Below, piece after piece: positions 9,246 to 17,167 of a DNA stretch of 64,000 bases. A program made the position numbers and the translations under genes. Source of the stretch: Helicobacter sp. 16-1353. Its GTDB lineage: Bacteria; Campylobacterota; Campylobacteria; Campylobacterales; Helicobacteraceae. The stretch is taken from positions 1-64,000 of the forward strand of contig NZ_NHYM01000009.1 of assembly GCF_003288815.1 (NCBI RefSeq), in the 5' to 3' direction. The stretch's first letter is position 1, and every line of letters begins with the position of its first letter. The notes beneath the pieces are model-generated. The model ran no database searches and was not told the origin of the DNA. It saw only the letters and a program-made list of their open reading frames with translations.

Positions 9246-10063
9246 GTAAATATCTAATTTATTATGATTATGAGAATCTATCGCTTATAGATTCTAGTAT
9301 TGTCTTACTAAAGGAATTAGAGATTCCATTTATTGATGATAATGTATTTGAATACTATGGCGGACATTGGGGATATGTAGTCAATGAGAGAATATTCTTT
9401 TTATCCCAAGCTTATAATATAGCTTTAGCTTCTAGTAAGGATTGTGATTTACTCGTGTTAGAAGAAGATGCGTATTATAATCTATGCTTTGCTAAAAAGC
9501 ATATTGAGGAGAATCCAACGCTTTTTAATCTAGCCCAAAGCGAGTTAGCAAAATATGATTTAACATATAGCGAAAAAACAAAAATTATCTATATAAACAA
9601 TTTGCTTGGCGATAATCTAGAAAAAATAAAAGCAAAGAATAAAACCTCATTTAGCGATTTTCATGTAAGTATTTTTCACTCAAGTAGAGATATTAGTGAT
9701 TTTGATGACAAAAGCAATGCAAATCTTAAAAAAATCCTTAATGTTGTGGGATTAAATATTGTTTATGAAGAGCATAATGCATTTTTTCAAAATGAGCTAT
9801 TTAGCCCAAAAATCGCATATAAATATAGTGCAAAGTCTTTAGAAAATGCGGTAGATTCTGGTAGCGATTTTATACTTAGTAATTCTATGGGGATTTTTGA
9901 TATATTTGATAAAAAATATTTAAAATTATCCAAAGTGATTAATAGGGATTTTGGAAATATACCTATTTTATTTTTACCACAAGTAATTTTGCTTTCATTT
10001 GGAATAAGAGATGATACGGCATTAGCTCTTAGATACCATAAAATCGGGGCTGATTTTATATGA
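9242..10063 (+). CDS. HdrB-like protein lacking the CCG cysteines
   Basis: The 273-residue protein has the layout of the heterodisulfide reductase subunit B/CCG family. The C-terminal half, from DFILSNSMGIFDIFDKK through IPILFLPQVILLSFGIRDD to LALRYHKIGADFI, lines up with the usual pattern of a CPLC segment, a leucine-rich 'ipvl-l-qll-lalG' segment and the final helix. The cysteines expected in CCG-type motifs are missing: EYYGGHWG replaces a CCG motif, EEDAYYNLCFAKK replaces CxxCY, and SNSMG replaces CPLC. A catalytic role through the usual unusual [4Fe-4S] cluster is therefore unlikely. The four-base overlaps on both sides suggest a fixed complex with its neighbours. Confidence 0.65.
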   Translation: MSKYLIYYDYENLSLIDSSIVLLKELEIPFIDDNVFEYYGGHWGYVVNERIFFLSQAYNIALASSKDCDLLVLEEDAYYNLCFAKKHIEENPTLFNLAQSELAKYDLTYSEKTKIIYINNLLGDNLEKIKAKNKTSFSDFHVSIFHSSRDISDFDDKSNANLKKILNVVGLNIVYEEHNAFFQNELFSPKIAYKYSAKSLENAVDSGSDFILSNSMGIFDIFDKKYLKLSKVINRDFGNIPILFLPQVILLSFGIRDDTALALRYHKIGADFI

Positions 10064-10308
10064 TATTTCTAAAAATGATTTTTTCTGCCTTAATTGCTCT
10101 ATGTTGGTATTTTTTTGGTGGTGGAAAAGAAATTTCCATTATTTTATTTATATTTATATTTGCTGTTTTATTATTTCAACCGAAAAAATCTAAAAGCACC
10201 CAAGAACAAGATGATTTTAAAGAGAAAATACAAAAAGCACAAGAGCGTAAAGTGAGAATTGAAGAGAAAAGAATCATCGAACAAAGAGAAGCTAAAAATA
10301 ACAAATAA
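10060..10308 (+). CDS. Small membrane protein with charged tail
   Basis: Unknown 82-residue protein. Residues 1-43 form two hydrophobic segments (MIFLKMIFSALIALCWYFFGG, then ISIILFIFIFAVLLF) and the remainder is a highly charged helical tail (QDDFKEKIQKAQERKVRIEEKR). The start overlaps the previous stop by four bases (ATGA), so it belongs to the pepF-linked unit. A membrane anchor or adaptor for its neighbours is possible but is only inferred from position. Confidence 0.7.
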   Translation: MIFLKMIFSALIALCWYFFGGGKEISIILFIFIFAVLLFQPKKSKSTQEQDDFKEKIQKAQERKVRIEEKRIIEQREAKNNK

Positions 10309-10323
10309 AGGAGTTTTAACATT

Positions 10324-11154
10324 ATGGAAATCTTGCTATTGATTATCGCTGGAGTTGTGTTATATTTTTTATACAACGGATTCCAAGACTATATGAAAAA
10401 TCCATACAAAAGAGAAGAACAGAATAATGGATATAAGACTGAGTATAATGTAGATGAGAATCCATATATCCAAGAAACACCAGAAGATAAAGTCAAAAAA
10501 ACCGAATTTGGCGTTTTGACTAGAATCTTGCAATGTATAACACATAGCGATGGAAATATTTGTAAATTAGAAAAAGAGCTTGTATCCAATATGCTAGATG
10601 ATATTGCAATGGAATTGAGCGATTTTAAGGACGCAAGAAATATCCTACAAAATATTTTTGATAATAATAAAGATAATCTTGATGATTTAGCAGAATCTTT
10701 TGCGAATCTAACAAAGGGCGAGTATAAAAAAAGGCTAAAAGTAATAGAATTTTTATTTGCATTAGCCTATGCCGATGGGAATCTAGATGAAGATGAGAGA
10801 GAGAAAATTATTGATGTGGCGGCTATTTTTGAGCTAAATAATGATGATTTTAATAAGATTTATGATGATTTTGAAAATGAATATGCCACTAATGTAGCGA
10901 TGGATTCCAAAAGAGCAATGGAGATTCTAGGGCTAGATGAAAACTATACATTAAGTGATTTAGAAAACGTCCATACTAAAAAAATAAAAGATAGTAAGCA
11001 AAATATTCTCTTAAATAAGAATCTTAATAAGAATTTTAAAGATACATCATTGCCGGTTTTACGCGATATTGACGAGGCATATAAGGTTTTACTATCTAAA
11101 TTAAATGATAATATTAATGATAATGAAACTACTAAAGAAATAAAAGATTCCTAA
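10324..11154 (+). CDS. Membrane-anchored TerB / degenerate J-domain protein (DjlA-like)
   Basis: The 276-residue protein starts with one membrane span (EILLLIIAGVVLYFLYNGF) and a short linker. A TerB-like acidic helical domain covers about residues 60-190, with the paired signatures HSDGNICKLEKE and YADGNLDEDERE. The C-terminal 70 residues (AMEILGLDENYTLSDLENVH to IDEAYKVLLSKL) match a J-domain outline as in DjlA. The HPD tripeptide is absent: the loop reads KDSKQNILLNKN. DnaK stimulation is therefore doubtful. The gene ends the pepF-linked run and has GGAG about 12 bases upstream. Confidence 0.68.
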   Translation: MEILLLIIAGVVLYFLYNGFQDYMKNPYKREEQNNGYKTEYNVDENPYIQETPEDKVKKTEFGVLTRILQCITHSDGNICKLEKELVSNMLDDIAMELSDFKDARNILQNIFDNNKDNLDDLAESFANLTKGEYKKRLKVIEFLFALAYADGNLDEDEREKIIDVAAIFELNNDDFNKIYDDFENEYATNVAMDSKRAMEILGLDENYTLSDLENVHTKKIKDSKQNILLNKNLNKNFKDTSLPVLRDIDEAYKVLLSKLNDNINDNETTKEIKDS

Positions 11155-11162
11155 ATCTTAGT

Positions 11163-13814
11163 ATGAAACAAACCTGCTCCCACTGCCATTTAGAATACGA
11201 CGAAGACGCACTTTATACTTGCGAGATTGGGGGCGTTGAACGCAGATTCTGCTGTAAGGGGTGTGAGGGGGTTTTCCGCCTTTTGGGGGAATATCAGCTA
11301 GATTCGTTTTATGATAGGCTTGGGACTTCCACGCTAAAGCCCCCAAAGGAGCTTAAAGATGATTTAAGCAAATTCGATTCGCTCCTATTTTTGGAACAAT
11401 ATCTAAACAAAATCGATGAAAACACCGCTGAAATCGCACTAATAATCGAGGGAATCCACTGCATCGCCTGTGTGTGGCTAAATCAAAAGATATTAGATAA
11501 CGCAAAAGGGATTTTGGCGACGGATATAAACTACACGAATAATAAGGCAAAAATCACCTTCAACCCGCAAGAAATCAAGGTAAGCGAGATAATCCGTCTT
11601 ATCCGCTCTATCGGCTACGATGCCAAAGCCTACGACCCAAAGACGCTCGAGGCGATAAATGCGAGGGAGCGGAGGGATTATTATACGCGAATGATTGTGG
11701 GCGTGTTTGCAACTATGAATATTATGTGGATTGCCGTGGCGCAGTATTTAGGCTACTTTCTTGGAATGGATAGGGACATAAAGGATATTTTGAATTTTGC
11801 TTCGTTTGTCCTAGCTACGCCGACTTTATTTTACTCTGGCTGGATATTTTTCCGCGGTGGCTACTATGGGCTTAAAAATGGCTTTATAAATATGGATTTG
11901 CTTGTCAGTATTGGGGCGTCGCTGACTTATTTTTACTCGATTTATGCCGCACTCACGCATGTTGGCGAGACTTATTTTGAGTCGGTTACTATGATAATCA
12001 CATTTATTTTGATTGGGAAATTCTTGGAGGTGCGCTCAAGGAAAAGTGCCGGAGATAGGATTGATAAGCTAATTAGCGAGATTCCAACGCAAATTAATAT
12101 TTTAAAAAATGGCAAAATCCTAGAGATTTCCCCACAAGAAGCCGAGATTGGCGATGTTGTGGCGTTGAAACCGGGTGAGAAAATAATACTTGATGGAATC
12201 TTGCTCTCCAAAAATGCACTCTTAGATTCATCAATGCTAACTGGCGAGAGTGTGTATGTGGAGAAAACTGCGGGCGAGGCGATAATATCTGGCAGTATCA
12301 ATATGGATTATCACATAAATTATAGGGTTACTAAGAAGTTTAGCGAATCCACGATGAGCCACATCATCACGCTAATCCAAGAATCTATCAACAAAAAGCC
12401 AAATATCCAAAATAAGGCAAATAGCATTTCGCATTATTTTAGTGGCTTTGTGTTTGTGGTCGCGGCTCTCACATTTGCGGTGTGGTGGTATGTGAGCGGG
12501 GTGGAGAGTGCGATTGTGGTGGCGGTGAGTGTCATAATCATCGCTTGTCCTTGTGCGCTCGCACTTGCTACGCCTATTGCCACGATTGCAGGCATCAGCG
12601 AGGCGTATAAGCATAAATTGCTTTTTAAAGAGGCTCGATTTTTAGAGACTTTCGCCAAAACAAATGCCATAATTTTTGACAAAACTGGGACGCTAACTTA
12701 TGGGAAGCCAAAGGTGGTAAATGTGCGGTGGTTTGGGGAATCTGGTGGCGGTTTAGATTCTCGTGAGCGTGTGGATTTGGCGGAATCTTGTGCGATTGTG
12801 AAATCTGGCGATTTTGCGGAATCTGCGGAATCTCGTGCACTTTTATATTCCCTTTTATATTCATTTGTAAACCTAAATAATCACCCAATTAGCAATGGCA
12901 TTAAGCAGTATTTGGAGAATCTAGATTCTGCCGAATCTAGCGTGGAATCTGTGGAATCCGCCACAGAATTCAAGGCGGAATCCAAGACGGAATCCAAGGC
13001 AGAATCTGCACTAGATTCCAAAGATTCCAGCATAGAATCCGCGGAATCTAAAACAGATTCCACCACAAATCGCCCACAAATCGCCCAAAAACTTCCACTA
13101 GAGGACTTCAAGCAAATTAGTCAAAAGGGGATTCAAGCAAATTATAAGGGGCAGATTCTACTTGGCGGAAGCTATAAATTTATGCGTGAAATGGGCGTAA
13201 AATGCAAGGAAACTAGCGATAATAATATGAGCTTTTACTTTGCGATTAATGGGGAAATTCGTGCGATTTTTAGCCTCGAAGATAGCTTGAAAGAAAACGC
13301 AAAAGAGGTCGTTAGAGCATTTTTAAGCTATGGATTTCGCGTGGTGTGCTTAAGTGGCGATAGGCACGAAGTGGTGGCAAAAATAGCGGAATCTGTAGGG
13401 ATTAGCGAGTATTATTTCGAGCAGACGCCACAAGATAAAAGCGAGTTTATCGACAAACTCCATGAAAAGGGCTTTGTGTGCGTTATGGTGGGCGATGGCA
13501 TAAATGACGCAATCGCCCTAAACAAGAGCGATATAGCCATTAGCATGGGGCAAGGAAGCGATGTGGCTATCGAATCTAGCGATATAGTTTTGCTTGATGA
13601 TAGCTTGGAGAGCCTTTTAAAGGCGTATCGGCTCTCAAAAACGACCTATGACGTGATAAAACAAAATATTAAAATTAGCATTATCTACAACCTGCTTACC
13701 ATTCCACTTGCCGCATTTGGCTTTATAATCCCGCTATTTGCGGCACTTAGCATGAGCTTTAGCTCACTTCTAGTTACGCTAAACTCGCTAAAAATTAAAG
13801 TGAAAAATGGGTAA
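11163..13814 (+). CDS. ccoI: CcoI/FixI-type copper-translocating P1B ATPase with inserted linkers
   Basis: Inner-membrane heavy-metal P-type ATPase; this subclass supplies copper for cbb3 cytochrome oxidase assembly. The N-terminal cysteine domain (CSHCH ... CCKGCEGVFRLL) followed by an HMA domain with GIHCIACVWLNQK is characteristic of CcoI rather than CopA. The intramembrane motif CPC is C462-P463-C464, the phosphorylated Asp is D506 in DKTGTLT, and the hinge motif is VGDGINDAIAL. The nucleotide domain contains NNHPIS, directly followed by a Glu-Ser/Asp-Ser linker (residues about 585-634). A smaller similar insert is at about 523-557. At 883 residues the protein is longer than usual for the family. 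G+C is higher than in upstream genes. Confidence 0.88.
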   Translation: MKQTCSHCHLEYDEDALYTCEIGGVERRFCCKGCEGVFRLLGEYQLDSFYDRLGTSTLKPPKELKDDLSKFDSLLFLEQYLNKIDENTAEIALIIEGIHCIACVWLNQKILDNAKGILATDINYTNNKAKITFNPQEIKVSEIIRLIRSIGYDAKAYDPKTLEAINARERRDYYTRMIVGVFATMNIMWIAVAQYLGYFLGMDRDIKDILNFASFVLATPTLFYSGWIFFRGGYYGLKNGFINMDLLVSIGASLTYFYSIYAALTHVGETYFESVTMIITFILIGKFLEVRSRKSAGDRIDKLISEIPTQINILKNGKILEISPQEAEIGDVVALKPGEKIILDGILLSKNALLDSSMLTGESVYVEKTAGEAIISGSINMDYHINYRVTKKFSESTMSHIITLIQESINKKPNIQNKANSISHYFSGFVFVVAALTFAVWWYVSGVESAIVVAVSVIIIACPCALALATPIATIAGISEAYKHKLLFKEARFLETFAKTNAIIFDKTGTLTYGKPKVVNVRWFGESGGGLDSRERVDLAESCAIVKSGDFAESAESRALLYSLLYSFVNLNNHPISNGIKQYLENLDSAESSVESVESATEFKAESKTESKAESALDSKDSSIESAESKTDSTTNRPQIAQKLPLEDFKQISQKGIQANYKGQILLGGSYKFMREMGVKCKETSDNNMSFYFAINGEIRAIFSLEDSLKENAKEVVRAFLSYGFRVVCLSGDRHEVVAKIAESVGISEYYFEQTPQDKSEFIDKLHEKGFVCVMVGDGINDAIALNKSDIAISMGQGSDVAIESSDIVLLDDSLESLLKAYRLSKTTYDVIKQNIKISIIYNLLTIPLAAFGFIIPLFAALSMSFSSLLVTLNSLKIKVKNG
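12733..13065 (+). repeat. GANTC arrays / Glu-Ser and Asp-Ser linkers 2a and 2b
   Basis: Two clusters lie inside the ATPase nucleotide domain. Five GANTC words fall between 12737 and 12832, and thirteen fall between 12917 and 13060. The words appear as GAATC (Glu-Ser) and GATTC (Asp-Ser) mixed together. For a sequence of this base composition about one GANTC per 300 bases would be expected. Conserved ATPase sequence resumes at LPLEDFKQISQKGI. Confidence 0.8.
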
Positions 13815-13836
13815 AATACTATAAAAAAGGACATAA

Positions 13837-15262
13837 ATGCAAGAAAAAATAATTATTCCAGTGATGTTTTGCTTTGATAAAAATTATTGTGTGCCAGCAA
13901 GTGTGGCGTTCTACTCGCTATTAGAAAATACTGCAAAATGTGTTAGTGGCGATGTGGAGTTTTTAAAAAGGGCAAATTCGGCGATTTTAAGAGACTTTGG
14001 AGATTCTACGAATTCAACAAATCCTTTAGATTCCACCGGTGATTTTGTCGCAAATAGGGGGGGGGCAGCAAGGCTCTAAAAATACAGATTTAATAAATCT
14101 AGATTCTAAAGCAGAATCCAAAATCTTAGATTCCGCAGATTCCATAGAATCCAAAACCCTAAATTCCAAAGATTCCACAGATTCCAGCTCCAAAAATTCC
14201 GCCAACTCCATTAAATCTAAGAATCAAAATACGCCCAAAGTCCCACAAGCTCACCAACTACAAGAATCTAATGCCATAAAAAAATCTCAAATCCCCCTTT
14301 TCTACCACCTTTATATCTTGCATAATGACATTCCCGCGCATTACCAAGACTTGCTAAATCAAAGCATAGAGCCATTTAGGGATTTTGCTAAGCTTATTTT
14401 TATCAATTGTCAAGGGACTTTTGAAAAGCAGTGGCAGGAAATGCCCCAAAAAAGCCACTTTGCAAAGGAAGTGCTTTATAAAATCCTATTGCAAGGGCAT
14501 TTCGCCAAATATCATAAAATCATTATTAGCGATGTTGATGTGGTATTTTTGGGCGATATTTCGCAAAGTTTTTTGGACTTTGATATAGAGAGCGATGTCT
14601 ATATCAGCGGAGTTAGGGCAAATGACCCAAATGGCATTTTCCCACTTACTGGCTGGAAAGAGGGCTATAAGAAATTTAGCAAAGCCGAGTTTGAAGCCGT
14701 GAAATATGGCGTAGGCGGAGGCTACCTAATCGCAAATCTTAAAAAATGGCGGCACGATGATATAGAATCTAAGATGATAGAATACTTACGCCTAAACGCC
14801 CACAAGTTAGTCCTAGCCGAGCAAGATGTGCTAAATATCATCTGCTATCCTAAAATCGCCACGCTCTCCCCAGCCCACATCGTAGGACATCAAATGTGGG
14901 AGCGATATGGGGAGCGCTGGGAGAAATATCCGCCAAAAGTTTATAGCAAAAATGAGCTAGATTCTGCTAGGAGGCACCCCATACAGCTCCACTATATCGG
15001 GGATAAAAAGCCGTGGAACTACCCAAGTGAGCCAAAAAGTGAGCTTTGGTATAGCTATCTAGCAAAAACGCCATTTTTAAAAATTTTTCTAGCAAATATA
15101 GAATGCGTAATCATAAATAATTACATAAAAACAACTCTGCCCTATCGGCTTAAAGCCCTATTTAAGCGAAATAAGCTCTTTTTTATAGACCCTAGAATCT
15201 ACTTTAAAATTACAAAAAGAATTTTTAAAAAGATTTGGGGGAAGATTCAAGGGAGAGATTAG
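13837..15262 (+). CDS. Phase-variable GT8 glycosyltransferase, OFF in this read
   Basis: One glycosyltransferase family 8 gene split by a poly-G frameshift. The 5' part (13837-14079, stop TAA) encodes the first strand and helix of the fold (IIIPVMFCFDKNYCVPASVAFYSLLENT). The 3' part, in the next frame (readable from 14039 to 15262), encodes the rest: FYHLYILHND, the DxD motif in IIISDVDVVFLGD, GVGGGYLIANLKKW, EQDVLNII and HYIGDKKPWN. There are nine G at 14057-14065; eight (or eleven) would restore one frame of 474 codons. The product would modify a surface glycan such as LOS. The segment around and after the tract is a DS-rich linker with no counterpart in ordinary GT8 enzymes. Start site: AAGGACATAA before ATG. 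Confidence 0.85.
14000..14275 (+). repeat. GANTC array / Asp-Ser linker 3
   Basis: GATTC and GAATC words cluster on both sides of the G tract: two at 14000-14035 and about nine from 14101 to 14275. They encode NLDSKAESKILDSADSIESK and similar DS/ES dipeptides. Conserved GT8 sequence resumes at about 14297 (IPLFYHLYILHND). Confidence 0.8.
14057..14065 (+). repeat. Poly-G contingency tract (G9)
   Basis: Nine consecutive G lie inside the GT8 gene, followed by CAGCAAGG. At nine G the upstream frame ends at 14079. Removing one G gives the continuous reading N-R-G-G-Q-Q-G-S-K into the linker and the catalytic domain. Homopolymeric G tracts of this length mediate slipped-strand phase variation in Helicobacter and Campylobacter. 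Confidence 0.9.
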
Positions 15263-15280
15263 GAGAGATTAGGAGAGATT
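15251..15280 (+). repeat. Three tandem 10-base repeats at the GT8 stop codon
   Basis: GGGAGAGATT is followed by two exact copies of AGGAGAGATT. The TAG stop of the GT8 gene (15260-15262) spans the junction of copies one and two. The array marks the entry into the hairpin-rich spacer. Confidence 0.7.
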
Positions 15281-15825
15281 CTCCAAATAAGCTATTACAA
15301 GGGAAATTTAGGGAAATCTCATTGTAATAAGTGGATGATAATCTTAAGAATCTATAAAAATGGAAAATAAAATTCGTAAGAGACTTTGCCACTTAAGCAA
15401 AATAAAAATAGCGGTGATGGAACATTAAGATTAAAGGATTTTTTAAAAGTAGCGATGGGATTTGCAAATCTAAAGGCAATCTTTATCGTTTTTCTTTGAA
15501 ATTTTCACTTGGTTTTAAAAGCCACCCGTTAAAGGTGGGAGAGGCAAAACCTAGTTTCACCAGCAATAATGGAATTGCTAGTTTTTAATGGGCTTCGCCT
15601 CTTTACAGGAAACTTCGGCTAAAGCCTTATTTTACACGAAGCTACGAATTTCTAACGAAATTCAAGAGGCTAAGGTATTAACTTCGCAACCCTAGCTAAG
15701 CTAGTTTTTGCGATAAGGGAGTAAATCCCTTTTACAGGAATCTTCGCTTTACAGGGCTTTCAAGGCTAAAGCCTTTTGCAATGGCGGATATATTTTAAAA
15801 AATTAAATTACAAAAAGGACATAAA
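15263..15825. repeat. Second gene-free spacer dense in short hairpins
   Basis: No coding frame is supported in these 563 bases between the two glycosyltransferases. From about 15530 it is built of small inverted repeats: AGCAAT...ATTGCT near 15562, GGC-TTC-GCC near 15592, GGCTAAAGCC near 15619, GAATTTC-TAAC-GAAATTC near 15646, GGGA-GTAAA-TCCC near 15717 and AAGGC-TAAA-GCCTT near 15762. ACAGGAA(A/T)CTTCG occurs twice here and a matching copy is near 778 in the first spacer. The last 25 bases hold an AAAAAGGAC ribosome site for the next gene. Confidence 0.6.
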
Positions 15826-17021
15826 ATGCAAAATATAACTTTTCAAAATGGATATGAGTTTTTAAAACTTCACAATAGCTTTAAGGATACGAATAGCGTG
15901 GAATCTGCTTGCATATTTAGCACTGATTTGCCCCCTAAAAATCCGCTTTTTACCATCGCAATCCCAACTTATAAACGCCTTGACACGTTAAAAGAGACAA
16001 TAGAATCGGCATTAAATCAAGATATAGATAAGCTAAATGGGGGGGGCAGCAAGAGAGCAAGATATTAGAATCTAAATCAATAGAATCCAAAGAATCTAAA
16101 AAATCATATGAAATTATCGTGGTAGAAAATCCAAGTGTTAGCTCCCAAACGAGCGAATTTTTAGAATCTTACAGGGGTAAAATCACATATTATAAAAACG
16201 CCAAAAACCTAAATCTTTTTGGTAATTGGAATCGTTGTATTTCCCTAGCAAAAGGCAAGTGGGTTTGTATCTTGCATGATGATGATATTTTATTGCCAAA
16301 TTATCTAAGCGAGATGAAAAAAGCAGTAGAAAAAGTGGAGGAAAATACCGCTTTAATTTCGCATAGAGCGATATATTTTGGGAATCTAGATTTGATTAAT
16401 TATAGACAGGCGGAGGATTCTGGGATTAAAAAGCAACTTAAAAAATGTAAGAGCCTATTTTTAGCTCTAAAATCTATAAAATCATTTTGTATAAATCATA
16501 TAATTTTTCCTATTTTAGGCGTTAAGAAATATAAATTATTAGATAAGCGAAGTGCAGATTATATCGCTAAATATAATCCCCTGCATCCATCTGCAATGCT
16601 TCACAATAAGGAAGTTTTCCTAAAATTAGGCGGGTATAATCAAAGCTATTTTCCAAGCGATGATTGGTTTTGCCACATTCGTTGTGCGGAAAATGCGAGC
16701 GTGTATCAACTAGATAAATTCCTTAGTAAATATCGATATAGCATAAATCTAAGTTTTAACAAAGATACGATGTTTTATGGCTCTATTGTTAATTTTCTAC
16801 ACACACGAGATAATCTTAAGATAAATAAACGACTTAAAAATATCCTATTTCAAAAGCAATATGAAAATGTTTTAAAGATACAAGATGAGAATCTTAAAAA
16901 TGAGATTTTAAAGATTTTTGCGGATTTTGGCTTTAAGCAAATGGAGCTAAAAATTTTGGATAGATTCTTATATAGGATTTATAGAATGCACGATGTAGAA
17001 ATCTATAAGGTTGAAAAATAG
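15826..17021 (+). CDS. Phase-variable GT2 glycosyltransferase, OFF in this read
   Basis: One glycosyltransferase family 2 gene split by a poly-G tract. The 5' part (15826-16068) encodes the N-terminal strand and helix, FTIAIPTYKRLDTLKETIESALNQD. The 3' part continues one frame over with YEIIVVENPS, LFGNWNRCISLAKGKW, the metal-binding ILHDDDILLPNY and the acceptor-site region HPSAMLHNKEVFLKLGGYNQSYFPSDDWF, ending at 17021. Eight G are present at 16039-16046; nine (or six) would join the frames into a 398-residue enzyme. Between ALNQD and YEIIVV, normally adjacent in GT2 enzymes, the ON frame would insert GGGQQESKILESKSIESKES. The likely role is variable decoration of surface glycan, together with the GT8 gene. 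Confidence 0.85.
16039..16046 (+). repeat. Poly-G contingency tract (G8)
   Basis: Eight G are followed by CAGCAAG, the same junction as in the GT8 gene. In this read the frame closes at a TAG at 16066-16068. One extra G gives the open frame N-G-G-G-Q-Q-E-S-K. A GANTC-rich linker with three GAATC words follows at 16069-16110. Confidence 0.9.
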
Positions 17022-17167
17022 CGGAATCTTGGCAGTATTATTTAAAGTGGAATCTGCAAATATATTTGCTAAAAATCTACAAAAATTCAAGAATCTAAAT
17101 AAATTTAAGCTTACTTTAATGGGGGAGTAGAATTATTTTTCTTAAAAAAATTTACATTAGGAAAAAA

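Noticed and set aside
12881-13111. Antisense Asp-Ser-rich frame inside the copper ATPase gene
   Set aside because: Mirror image of the sense linker; the ATPase motifs on the plus strand are unambiguous.
17118-17128. Five-G run upstream of the broken OMP gene as a promoter switch
   Set aside because: Too short to be a reliable slippage tract compared with the 8- and 9-G tracts nearby.
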